Source of the DNA: Candidatus Rifleibacteriota bacterium
Lineage (GTDB): Bacteria; Muiribacteriota; Ozemobacteria; Ozemobacterales; Ozemobacteraceae
DNA: 5,631 bases
Direction: 5' to 3'
NCBI GenBank assembly: GCA_028691595.1
Contig: JAQUZA010000233.1
Location: 1 to 5,631, forward strand
Shown: piece after piece, positions 1-5,547 of the stretch
Layout of the letters: each line of letters opens with the position of its first letter
Position numbering within the stretch: the first letter of the stretch is position 1
The notes under the pieces: generated by a model
What the model was told of the DNA's origin: nothing
Database searches by the model: none
Seen by the model: only the letters and a program-made list of their open reading frames with translations
Position numbers and translations under genes: made by a program

Positions 1-663
1 TAATGCTTCATTGCAATGGCGTAATACCGGGCAGTAAGTCGAAAACTGGTAATTTGCGTGTACTTCGAGGGCCCGTGAAATGAAAAGCGTGCCTGGAACA
101 AGCCCCTTGAACAAAGAGTTATCGAGGGTCATTGCCGGGCGTTCTTTATCAAGAACTTTTAGGGCGTTTTCGACGTGGCGGAGGTCAATACCCACAAGAA
201 TCTGTCGGTCATTGACAAAGCATCCGGAAAGTTGCATTTTTCTGCGGCCGCAAACCATCTTCCAGGTGTAAACCTGGCGATTTTGCAGCAGGGTTTCTTC
301 GTGCCCGGGGTATTTATGAGCCAGCATTGCAACCAGGTTCTCTTTGGGAAGGTCGTTTTTGAACTTCATCAAAACCACGCCAAAGTCGCCTTCATACTGC
401 GTTGCGTAGATTGTGGCGCTGAGAAATTCGCTCATCAGGTGCATGGCGGTTTTTTGCATGAGCTTGCCGAACATCGTCTTTTTGGGCTTGTTCATTGCGC
501 GCTGGTGCAATTCTTTAACAATGGGCAACTGCATGATGGCCTCTGCATCGACATGACCATACCAGAGAGCCTGAGAGTCTATGTCTGCAGGGGCAACCGG
601 CCCGGCAGAAACTACAGATGCTGTTAGAAGCAGAAAGCCAAGAACGATGAACAATGAACGCAT
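1..663 (-). CDS. Secreted protein of unknown function, C-terminus cut by window edge
   Basis: The minus-strand frame is open from ATG at 661-663 to the window edge, giving 221 residues and no stop. The start is supported by AAGGAG 8 nt upstream. Residues 1-20 form a clear Sec signal peptide (MRS, hydrophobic core FIVLGFLLL, then VVSA, with cleavage likely before GPVAP), so the mature protein is exported. It begins with a WYGHVDAEAI segment (34-43) and a lysine-rich helix (50-72). A mixed alpha/beta part follows, with SATIYATQYEGDFGVVLMKF (82-101), YTWKM (132-136) and NDRQILVGIDLRHVENALKVL (151-171). This order (secreted, VDAEAI-like start, TIYG-like strand, ILVG-D..-V..AL helix) resembles hypothetical secreted proteins I recall from Planctomycetes and Lentisphaerae, somewhat like DUF3352-type proteins; that is family memory, not a search. 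It starts 52 bp after the cyclase gene ends, with no terminator between, so co-transcription is likely. Function is not known. Confidence 0.85.
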   Translation of the reverse strand, partial: MRSLFIVLGFLLLTASVVSAGPVAPADIDSQALWYGHVDAEAIMQLPIVKELHQRAMNKPKKTMFGKLMQKTAMHLMSEFLSATIYATQYEGDFGVVLMKFKNDLPKENLVAMLAHKYPGHEETLLQNRQVYTWKMVCGRRKMQLSGCFVNDRQILVGIDLRHVENALKVLDKERPAMTLDNSLFKGLVPGTLFISRALEVHANYQFSTYCPVLRHCNEAL

Positions 664-680
664 GATTTTTACTCCTTCAA
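664..680 (-). promoter_or_regulatory. Ribosome binding site of the secreted-protein gene
   Basis: Read on the minus strand, AAGGAG lies at 673-678 followed by an 8 nt AT-rich spacer before ATG 661-663. It is a near-consensus Shine-Dalgarno site and fixes the start of the gene, whose first codons encode a signal peptide. Confidence 0.75.
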
Positions 681-715
681 GTTCCTCAGATTCAATTCAA
701 CAAAGTAACCGAGCT

Positions 716-1726
716 CTATTTCGCGGGTTGTTTGCGCGCTACAGGGCAATCTACAGAAAAGATTTCGACTGAAGTCTGTTTGCCTTTAAGATCGTGAACA
801 CCCAGACTTATACAGGGAAAGAAATCTGCGACAGCATGCTTCAATTCAGATGTCATCGCCAGGGAAAATGGCAGAATTCTTGTAAATTGCTCAAGTCGCT
901 GGGCGGTATTGACTGTGTCGCCGAGAATTGTGTAATCGAGACGGTCTCCAGAACCGACGTTTCCCTGGATCAGGCTTCCGATCGCACAACCGATGCCACA
1001 GGCAAGTGTTTCAGGAGAATTGCCGGCAGTTACCGGCACCAGAATCTTCGAGGTGTTGAGAAGAATATCAAGCCCGGCACCGATGGCATTCCGGGCAGAA
1101 TTTTCAGAAAAAGAGGCCATTACGCAATCGCCGATGAACTTTTCGACTGCCCCGCCGTGCTTTTTGACGGCTTCAGTGACAATTTCAAAAAAGCTGGTGA
1201 CAATCTTGAAGACGCTTTCAACCGGGATTTCCTCGCTGAGCTTTGAAAAGCCGACGATATCGGCAAACATGACAATTTTTTTGATTCTTGCCGGTGCGAT
1301 GGCGGCCGGGTTTATGCCCGCCTTGATTTTTTCGAGAATTCCGGGGTGATTGTACATGCCTATGAGTTCAAAATTGCCGAGCAGGCTTCTTAAAAGAACC
1401 TTTACTGAATATTCAAGGGCATCGGGGTTGCGGTCGAGGTCGAAAGCCCGCATGTGCCAGTCTTTAAAAAGCCTGTTTTGAACGTTTGCTTCTGTCTGAA
1501 TGATTGCTATTTCGCAATGCCGGGGGTCCTGGCAGATTTTATTGAAAAGGCTGGCAATGCCTGCCTCGGGGCCTTCAATGATCTGAAAAAAAAGCCGTTC
1601 AAAAGTAAGCAGCATGCCGGTAATTGAAAGTTCGCGATTGTTTTGTGCGGCTTTATCTGCCAGGTTCTGGATTTCGTTGCTTTTCCAGTCATGTGAAAAA
1701 TGGCTGACATATAATATTCTTTTCAA
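716..1726 (-). CDS. BLUF-domain adenylate cyclase (predicted photoactivated adenylate cyclase)
   Basis: Predicted cytoplasmic enzyme converting ATP to cAMP under blue light. The 336 residues have the two-domain layout of OaPAC and bPAC (about 350-366 residues). The BLUF domain (2-92) has flavin-site residues Y6, N30, Q48, W90 and M92, plus ITGMLL (35-40), QIIEG (48-52) and DPRH (67-70). A helical linker (about 100-140) leads to a class III cyclase domain (about 148-326). There D156 (FADIVGF) and D200 (KFIGD) would bind metal, K196 and T266 (DYTILGD) match the ATP-selecting Lys/Thr pair of bPAC (K197/T267), and N273 and R277 are the transition-state residues. No catalytic residue is missing, and K/T argues against guanylate cyclase. 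The start is TTG, 6 nt after GAGAGG. An in-frame stop at 1751-1753 leaves no upstream ATG, and this start places Y6, N30 and Q48 at OaPAC's own numbering. Stop is TAG. Photoactivation and ATP preference are inferred from residues, not shown. Confidence 0.93.
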   Translation of the reverse strand: MKRILYVSHFSHDWKSNEIQNLADKAAQNNRELSITGMLLTFERLFFQIIEGPEAGIASLFNKICQDPRHCEIAIIQTEANVQNRLFKDWHMRAFDLDRNPDALEYSVKVLLRSLLGNFELIGMYNHPGILEKIKAGINPAAIAPARIKKIVMFADIVGFSKLSEEIPVESVFKIVTSFFEIVTEAVKKHGGAVEKFIGDCVMASFSENSARNAIGAGLDILLNTSKILVPVTAGNSPETLACGIGCAIGSLIQGNVGSGDRLDYTILGDTVNTAQRLEQFTRILPFSLAMTSELKHAVADFFPCISLGVHDLKGKQTSVEIFSVDCPVARKQPAK

Positions 1727-1738
1727 AAAATGCCTCTC
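1727..1738 (-). promoter_or_regulatory. Ribosome binding site deciding the TTG start of the cyclase
   Basis: On the minus strand GAGAGG (1733-1738) sits 6 nt before TTG (1724-1726). Because the start codon is rare, this site matters: it supports TTG, rather than an internal ATG (Met38 is the next, inside the BLUF core), as the real start. Confidence 0.65.
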
Positions 1739-1780
1739 GATACAAAAGCGTTAACACCCCGGAAGCAGAATTCTGTAATA

Positions 1781-1817
1781 AGCAGCTTTAACTCAATAAA
1801 GCATAATTTAAGCTGCT
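1781..1817. repeat. Inverted repeat overlapping the cyclase promoter (possible operator)
   Basis: AGCAGCTT at 1781-1788 and its exact reverse complement AAGCTGCT at 1810-1817 are separated by 21 bp. One arm falls between the predicted -35 and -10 boxes of the cyclase promoter, the other just past the predicted start point. That position suits a repressor operator. The 21 nt loop and absence of a T-tract make a terminator unlikely. No regulator gene is visible in the window. Confidence 0.4.
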
Positions 1818-1828
1818 GACAAAGTCAA
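1800..1828 (-). promoter_or_regulatory. Predicted sigma70-type promoter of the cyclase gene
   Basis: Read on the minus strand, TTGACT (1823-1828, 5 of 6 to TTGACA) is followed after exactly 17 bp by TATGCT (1800-1805, 4 of 6 to TATAAT). The start point would be near 1793, giving a leader of about 67 nt. It is the best promoter-like pair in the intergenic region and points at the cyclase/secreted-protein unit. It is a consensus match only. Confidence 0.5.
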
Positions 1829-1975
1829 TTTGCCCATGCCGGGAGCTGAAATTTCCGCCGAATAGATGAGATTCCCATTTTCAACTTTTCGTGGCATAAA
1901 TGAGGCGATGATGAGTACCAATCTAATTCAGTGTGTGACGGAGGCCGGTTTTTAAAATTTAAGCGCGGCTGGCTA

Positions 1976-2005
1976 ATTACAGAAAAGAATTGTATCGGTT
2001 ATAAT
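1976..2005 (+). promoter_or_regulatory. Possible promoter of the kinase-like gene
   Basis: A perfect TATAAT lies at 2000-2005 with a weak -35-like ATTACA (1976-1981, 4 of 6) at 18 bp. Transcription would start near 2012, leaving a leader of about 95 nt that includes the hairpin at 2032-2070. An alternative pair, TTGTTT (2051-2056) and TATAAA (2073-2078) with 16 bp spacing, would give a short leader of about 23 nt; I cannot choose between them. Confidence 0.35.
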
Positions 2006-2031
2006 GGTTGCGAATATTTTTTGTCAGTTGG

Positions 2032-2070
2032 CATTTTGACCTGGCGATGATTGTTTGTCAGCGTCAAATG
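2032..2070 (+). other. Imperfect hairpin upstream of the kinase-like gene
   Basis: TTTGAC (2035-2040) pairs with GTCAAA (2063-2068), continued inward by CTG (2041-2043) with CAG (2059-2061) past a bulged C2062, and outward by CA (2032-2033) with TG (2069-2070) past a bulged T2034. The loop is about 15 nt. It could be a leader structure or a protein-binding palindrome (GTCA-type half sites). It has no T-tract and is not a terminator. Confidence 0.3.
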
Positions 2071-2107
2071 TTTATAAAACAGCTTTTGCAACAGAAAGGT
2101 AAGATAA

Positions 2108-3274
2108 ATGAGCACCAACCAGGAAACCAGAAAAATTTTCGGACAGATTGCTGAGAAATACAACCTGCCGGCTCTGGCAGAGATTATTAAAAGCGACGAG
2201 CATATAATCTGGAAAAAGGACATCACCATCTGCATCGCCAATATTCTCAAAGCTGCCACAGCTGAAGGCGACACGAAAGAACTGCTCAAAGATGCTAAAA
2301 ACATGTACAACGGGCCGATTTTTGCGATAAATGCCGCAGAAAAGAAGTATCTCATCAAGGCCGAGCCCGATTTTGCGAAGGCCATGCAAGACCTGGCAAA
2401 GTTTGACTTCTGCTTCAAACTCAGTCCTTATCATGTAATCAACACCTATCTGGCCATTCTGATCGCTCAGATCACCGAACAGGACCCGAACGTTCTTCTC
2501 AAAAAGGGTGAAGAGCACATGGAAGCCTTTATCGCGGCTTCTTTAAAAGAGAACAAAAACTGGAACAAAAGCACGCTCACATCTGCAGACCCGAAGCTCA
2601 TTATTCCGATCGGCGCGGCCGGTTGCGGCAAATCGACTTTTTATCATGAACTGGGCAATGTGGTTAATGCCTCGTGCGACAACATCAGATATATGCTGTT
2701 CAATGAATTCGGGCCCTGCTTCGCGCCCTGGGAAAGCACGCTGGCATGGTTTGTGGTGAATCGTATGACCGATCTGTATCTTGGCCGTGGTTACAGCGTC
2801 TTCTACAATGGTGTCAATACCGACCTGGAATACCGCTCACCCATCACCATGGAAAACCCGGACCCATTGTATGCCGGAATTCCCTACCGCATGAAACTGG
2901 TTTATTTTGAGCCTACCGTCAACCTCACCAGCATGGAAGTCAATGAACTCAGATCGATCAACCTGTGGGGAACCACGCTGGATAAGGTTGATAGAAAAGG
3001 CCTGAGCGCGAATGTCTGCAAAATACTCGATCTCATTCAGACCAACACCGAAAGAACCATGGAGCGCACCAAAGCGATTCGTGAAGGCAAAGCCGAACAG
3101 GACCCCTTCGACATTCTTTACCCGGTGCCGCCCGCAATCGTAAAAATGTTCATGGAACAGTCATTCTCAAAACCAGAAGGCCCGAATGTGGTCGTTGTTC
3201 CGCGCAAAGAGATTGCAGATGCCACTGAGCGCGCAGCTTTCTACCGCAAATATGCCGAAATGGCGGCAAATTGA
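2108..3274 (+). CDS. P-loop kinase-like ATPase (polynucleotide kinase/AAA_33 type) with novel N-terminal domain
   Basis: This 388-residue protein has no signal peptide or membrane segment, so is probably cytosolic. The C-terminal half resembles P-loop phosphotransferases of the T4 polynucleotide kinase/AAA_33 group. It has Walker A GAAGCGKST (169-177), then the D-x-x-R motif CDNIRYML (190-197), where D191 would be the catalytic Asp of such kinases. Next come a helix and the strand GRGYSVFYNGVNTDLEYR (226-243), matching the usual G-x-SVVxDATN....R segment, and a late PPAIVKMF...F.KPEGPNVVVV stretch (341-364) typical of the family's end. Residue 234 is Asn where the Walker B-like Asp is usual, so catalysis may differ. 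Residues 1-160 form a mostly helical domain I do not recognise. ATG is preceded by GAAAGG with 8 nt spacing; stop is TGA. Monocistronic, with a strong terminator about 90 bp downstream. The substrate (RNA/DNA 5'-end, nucleotide sugar, small molecule or protein) cannot be told; a zeta-toxin-like role is less likely without an antitoxin partner. Confidence 0.85.
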   Translation: MSTNQETRKIFGQIAEKYNLPALAEIIKSDEHIIWKKDITICIANILKAATAEGDTKELLKDAKNMYNGPIFAINAAEKKYLIKAEPDFAKAMQDLAKFDFCFKLSPYHVINTYLAILIAQITEQDPNVLLKKGEEHMEAFIAASLKENKNWNKSTLTSADPKLIIPIGAAGCGKSTFYHELGNVVNASCDNIRYMLFNEFGPCFAPWESTLAWFVVNRMTDLYLGRGYSVFYNGVNTDLEYRSPITMENPDPLYAGIPYRMKLVYFEPTVNLTSMEVNELRSINLWGTTLDKVDRKGLSANVCKILDLIQTNTERTMERTKAIREGKAEQDPFDILYPVPPAIVKMFMEQSFSKPEGPNVVVVPRKEIADATERAAFYRKYAEMAAN

Positions 3275-3361
3275 CCGGTAAGTTCACAGCTACTTTGTCA
3301 TATTTAACAATCTAAGGCTGTTATAGCTCGTTAAAAACGGTATAAAGCTTTTGACTAATTG

Positions 3362-3388
3362 AAAAACCCCGCAGACTGCGGGGTTTTT
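3362..3388. terminator. Bidirectional rho-independent terminator between convergent genes
   Basis: CCCCGCA (3367-3373) pairs perfectly with TGCGGGG (3377-3383) around a 3 nt loop GAC, extended by AAAAA (3362-3366) against TTTTT (3384-3388). The T-run follows the stem on the plus strand and the A-run gives a T-run on the minus strand, so it can stop transcripts of both the kinase-like gene (ends 3274) and the aldo/keto reductase gene (ends 3421). Confidence 0.92.
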
Positions 3389-3420
3389 TGTGCGTAGAAG
3401 ATGTTGTTGGAGTTTTCTGT

Positions 3421-4743
3421 TTATTCGTTGCCGTAATAGAGAAAATCGAGGTCTTCTCTGGTCAGCATTTTTGACAGTTTGAGGGCGGCGACGGTTCTTC
3501 GCAGCTGCTCGATGGTTATCGGGCCAATTACCAGAAAATCAGTGCGTTTGTGGGCCAGGGCGTAGGCGTTGGCCATCTGGTCGACCGCGTAAGATGTTTT
3601 GTGCTTTTTATTGAAATCGTTGGTGAACCTGACAACCCGGTTATATCTTTCTTCGTTGGCGCAGGTGAAAATGGCGTGATAGACATTTTTCCAGTATGGG
3701 TCGCCCTGGGCATACTTTCGCCTGGCATCTTTGCGGGCGTTTTCCCAGCAGGGCTCGGGCCGGTCAAGAATACTGATGCCGCCCAGAGGAGAGTATGGCA
3801 TCATTTTGATTCCCTTCAGGAAGTTCTCATCCTGCATGTCTTCGTGGGAAACCTGCACGCCACCAGCATGAATAGCCCTCTCAGACATCTCGAACAGAGA
3901 AAAATACGGGCTGTTGAAAACCGGTTTTGCCAGATCAGTCTGCTTTTTTGCCAGCGCCAGTGATCTGGTGATTCGGTGTGGTTTCCAGTTTGACCAGCCA
4001 AGAAACGTGTATTTTTCGCGGATTTCTCTTGAGCTAAGAGCTTCCATTATTGTTTTAACAGAATTCTGGCTTCTTTTAACCGGTTCGAAATTGATAAAGT
4101 CTCCATCGTCGCGGTGCATGAGATAAACGTCGGGGTATGTTTTAAGGTTTTTCATGGTGTGACCCAGTTCTTCGCTGACCCTTTCGATTATCAGTTCTTT
4201 GCTGCCGAACAGGCGACTGGCATAAGTGCCGTTGGGAACATTCGGCAGATCTGTGTACCCCTCAGCCATTATGCCCTTCGTCTTTAACATCTCGAGCAGG
4301 CAGAAAGCGTTTTCGCCGGCAGGAAGTTTTTTTGCCCAGTAGAGATCGAATGGGAAACCGCCTTTTGAAAGGGTATATAGCTTTTTGCCAGGGTTTTTCT
4401 GCCGGTATGATTCTATCCACTTGCCAAGCCTGAATTCAATATCGCCAACATAGATAGGAGAAGTGTCAAAAAGGTTGATTCCGAGACGAACGGCTTCATC
4501 GAGTAATTCATTGATTCCCTGTTCGGTTATTTTTCTGGAGTTTGGACCGTACCAGTCTTCCTGGGCCAGGTGGTCTGTTCCCAAAATCAATCTGGAGAAT
4601 TTTACCCGTTCGTTTTTTTCATTACGAACTTCGATGTATTCCATCCCGTTCGCTGACAGCTCTGCTGCGAACAGAATATTCGCATCTAAAAAGGCAGAAA
4701 AGAACAGGAGGGTAATCAGCAGAAACGCGGAAATTCTTTTCAT
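3421..4743 (-). CDS. Aldo/keto reductase with N-terminal signal peptide
   Basis: Predicted NAD(P)H-dependent oxidoreductase of the aldo/keto reductase superfamily (TIM barrel), 440 residues from the chosen start. The catalytic tetrad is complete: D93 (FDTSPIY), Y98, K127 (LSKGG) and H210 (YLMHRDDGD). GWSNW (249-253) and MPYSPLGG (315-322) match cofactor-side motifs, and VIGPITIEQLRRTVAA (405-420) matches the family's C-terminal NADP-contact segment. Family members are usually 310-350 residues; the excess lies in the N-terminal leader, in about 35 extra residues between K127 and the helix before H210, and in a charged stretch around 328-375. I chose ATG 4741-4743 because it has GGAG 8 nt upstream and opens directly into a signal peptide (MKRIS, core AFLLITLLFFSAFL, then LFAA). 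The in-frame ATG at 4777-4779 has no ribosome binding site. No twin-arginine motif is seen, so Sec export is inferred, which is odd for a nicotinamide-dependent enzyme. Substrate unknown; monocistronic. Confidence 0.9.
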   Translation of the reverse strand: MKRISAFLLITLLFFSAFLDANILFAAELSANGMEYIEVRNEKNERVKFSRLILGTDHLAQEDWYGPNSRKITEQGINELLDEAVRLGINLFDTSPIYVGDIEFRLGKWIESYRQKNPGKKLYTLSKGGFPFDLYWAKKLPAGENAFCLLEMLKTKGIMAEGYTDLPNVPNGTYASRLFGSKELIIERVSEELGHTMKNLKTYPDVYLMHRDDGDFINFEPVKRSQNSVKTIMEALSSREIREKYTFLGWSNWKPHRITRSLALAKKQTDLAKPVFNSPYFSLFEMSERAIHAGGVQVSHEDMQDENFLKGIKMMPYSPLGGISILDRPEPCWENARKDARRKYAQGDPYWKNVYHAIFTCANEERYNRVVRFTNDFNKKHKTSYAVDQMANAYALAHKRTDFLVIGPITIEQLRRTVAALKLSKMLTREDLDFLYYGNE

Positions 4744-4755
4744 ATCAATTTCTCC
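4744..4755 (-). promoter_or_regulatory. Ribosome binding site deciding the reductase start
   Basis: On the minus strand GGAG (4752-4755) precedes ATG 4741-4743 by 8 nt. The longer in-frame start at 4777-4779 has only AT-rich sequence before it, and would put 12 polar residues before the signal peptide, so the shorter form is preferred. Confidence 0.6.
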
Positions 4756-4813
4756 ATGGCCATATTGCCAGACATTCATAATTTAAAGTTCAATTATCAT
4801 TCAGAGATACAAA

Positions 4814-4842
4814 ACTATATCACTTTTTACACCTTTGGCCAG
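4814..4842 (-). promoter_or_regulatory. Possible extended -10 promoter of the reductase gene
   Basis: On the minus strand TATAGT (4814-4819, 5 of 6) is preceded by TGA in the extended -10 position (TGn), with a weak -35-like CTGGCC (4837-4842) at 17 bp. The start point would be near 4807, giving a leader of about 65 nt. Consensus match only. Confidence 0.3.
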
Positions 4843-4927
4843 CCGTAAATCTAATCTATGCTTGACAGCTATGCACAAGCTTTCTGCAGCCATCAACCGA
4901 TATTGCTGTTTCGTTACTCGACAATTT

Positions 4928-4956
4928 AATTCAAGTCAAATACGGTTCAATTCAAG
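4928..4956. repeat. Short direct repeat AATTCAAG with 21 bp period
   Basis: AATTCAAG occurs at 4928-4935 and 4949-4956, two helical turns apart, in the gap between the reductase gene and the propeller ORF. It might be a pair of protein-binding half-sites; with 8 bp in AT-rich DNA it may also be chance. Confidence 0.2.
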
Positions 4957-4977
4957 AGTTGGCTCATTACGACAGAT

Positions 4978-5547
4978 TCAATATGTTTCGACCAGAACAG
5001 GCATAAACAGCCGAATGACCCGGCAGGCAGTCGAAACCCAGAGGTATGACTGGTCGAAAGCTATCGAGAGAACGCCGGGCCTGGCGAGGGCTTCCCAGTC
5101 TTTGCCATCGAAAAGCAGTATCTGACCACCGCCGAAAACCTCAGTATTGGCAAGCCTGAAGCGATGCAGGCTATCGGCTATCTTTTTCCTGCCGAGAAAG
5201 GGCACCGGATCAGAATATTGCAGAAGATGTGCCCGGCCATCAACAACCACCGCGATGGTGAAAGGGTATCTGGCGTTATCTGGGGCTGCCGCCATGAATA
5301 CGACATGCTTGCTGTTGAACTCTCCATCGAGAACTTCCTGTTGTTCGAGGTCAGGACTGATACGGATAAGGCCGTTCGCAGATCCAAGCCACAGATTGTT
5401 CAGACGGTCGGCAACCATAGAGGTATACGCTCTCTCGGGCACGTCTACCTTGCACAGATTGCCACCATCGAACAGTGACAGGCCGTCGGGGTGCAGCAGA
5501 GCAAGAAACTCCCCATCGCGGTTTTCCCATCTGGCGTGTCTTATCAT
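4978..5547 (-). pseudogene. Beta-propeller (two-component regulator propeller-like) ORF, probably 5'-truncated
   Basis: The 189-residue frame reads as WD-like/Reg_prop beta-propeller blades. The clearest is residues 43-65, with SMVADRLNNLWLGSANGLIRI, the D-x-x-N-NLWLGS-x-NGL-x-RI signature of sensor propellers. Others are HPDGLSLFDGG (19-29), FGGGQILLFDGKDWEAL (138-154) and VLSIAFDQSYLWVSTACRVIRL (159-180). Only about four blades fit, whereas such propellers need six to eight or more. The only available ATG (5545-5547) lies three codons after an in-frame stop (5554-5556), has GGAG just 1 nt away instead of 5-9, and is not followed by a signal peptide. So this looks like the 3' end of a larger gene whose 5' part is missing or out of frame. 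The stop is TGA at 4978-4980, and the C-terminus ends soon after a blade, so the 3' end may be genuine. It could still be expressed as a short protein, but I consider that less likely. Confidence 0.5.

Larger units (their letters stand above)
1727..2107. other. Divergent intergenic region between cyclase and kinase-like gene
   Basis: This 381 bp gap separates two divergently transcribed genes. It holds the predicted cyclase promoter (1800-1828) with an inverted repeat over it (1781-1817), a possible plus-strand promoter near 1976-2005, a second weak one near 2051-2078, and a hairpin-forming stretch at 2032-2070. The middle part (about 1830-1970) has no convincing ORF, RNA fold or repeat that I can recognise. 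No riboswitch consensus was seen. Confidence 0.6.

Noticed and set aside
175..627. Plus-strand ORF of 150 codons opposite the secreted protein gene
   Set aside because: It is antisense to a frame with a signal peptide and strong ribosome binding site. Its own translation is His/Cys-rich without recognisable domains and it lacks a good ribosome binding site.
794..1349. Plus-strand ORFs opposite the cyclase gene
   Set aside because: They are shadows of the well-conserved BLUF-cyclase coding frame.
716..1726. Guanylate rather than adenylate cyclase
   Set aside because: K196 and T266 match the ATP-selecting pair of bPAC; the Glu/Gly-type pair expected for GTP is absent.
1741..2000. Riboswitch or small RNA gene in the divergent gap
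   Set aside because: No known aptamer consensus and no terminator hairpin with a T-tract is visible there.
1900..2010. CRP/cAMP receptor binding site as target of the cyclase
   Set aside because: TGTGA-like half sites (for example near 1931-1940) lack a matching TCACA at 6 bp. No full palindrome was found in any intergenic region.
1999..2518. Minus-strand ORFs overlapping the start of the kinase-like gene
   Set aside because: They cover the antisense of a gene with clear motifs and show no domain of their own. The hydrophobic look of the 139-residue frame comes from reverse-complemented Lys/Glu codons.
2108..3274. Zeta-toxin type toxin-antitoxin module
   Set aside because: The P-loop and D-x-x-R motifs are compatible, but there is no small antitoxin gene beside it and the long N-terminal domain is not typical.
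3550..3963. Plus-strand 137-codon ORF opposite the reductase gene
   Set aside because: It is antisense to conserved reductase motifs and has no plausible ribosome binding site or domain.
4741..4779. Longer reductase start at 4777-4779
   Set aside because: There is no Shine-Dalgarno sequence before it. The second Met at 4741-4743 has GGAG 8 nt upstream and begins the signal peptide.
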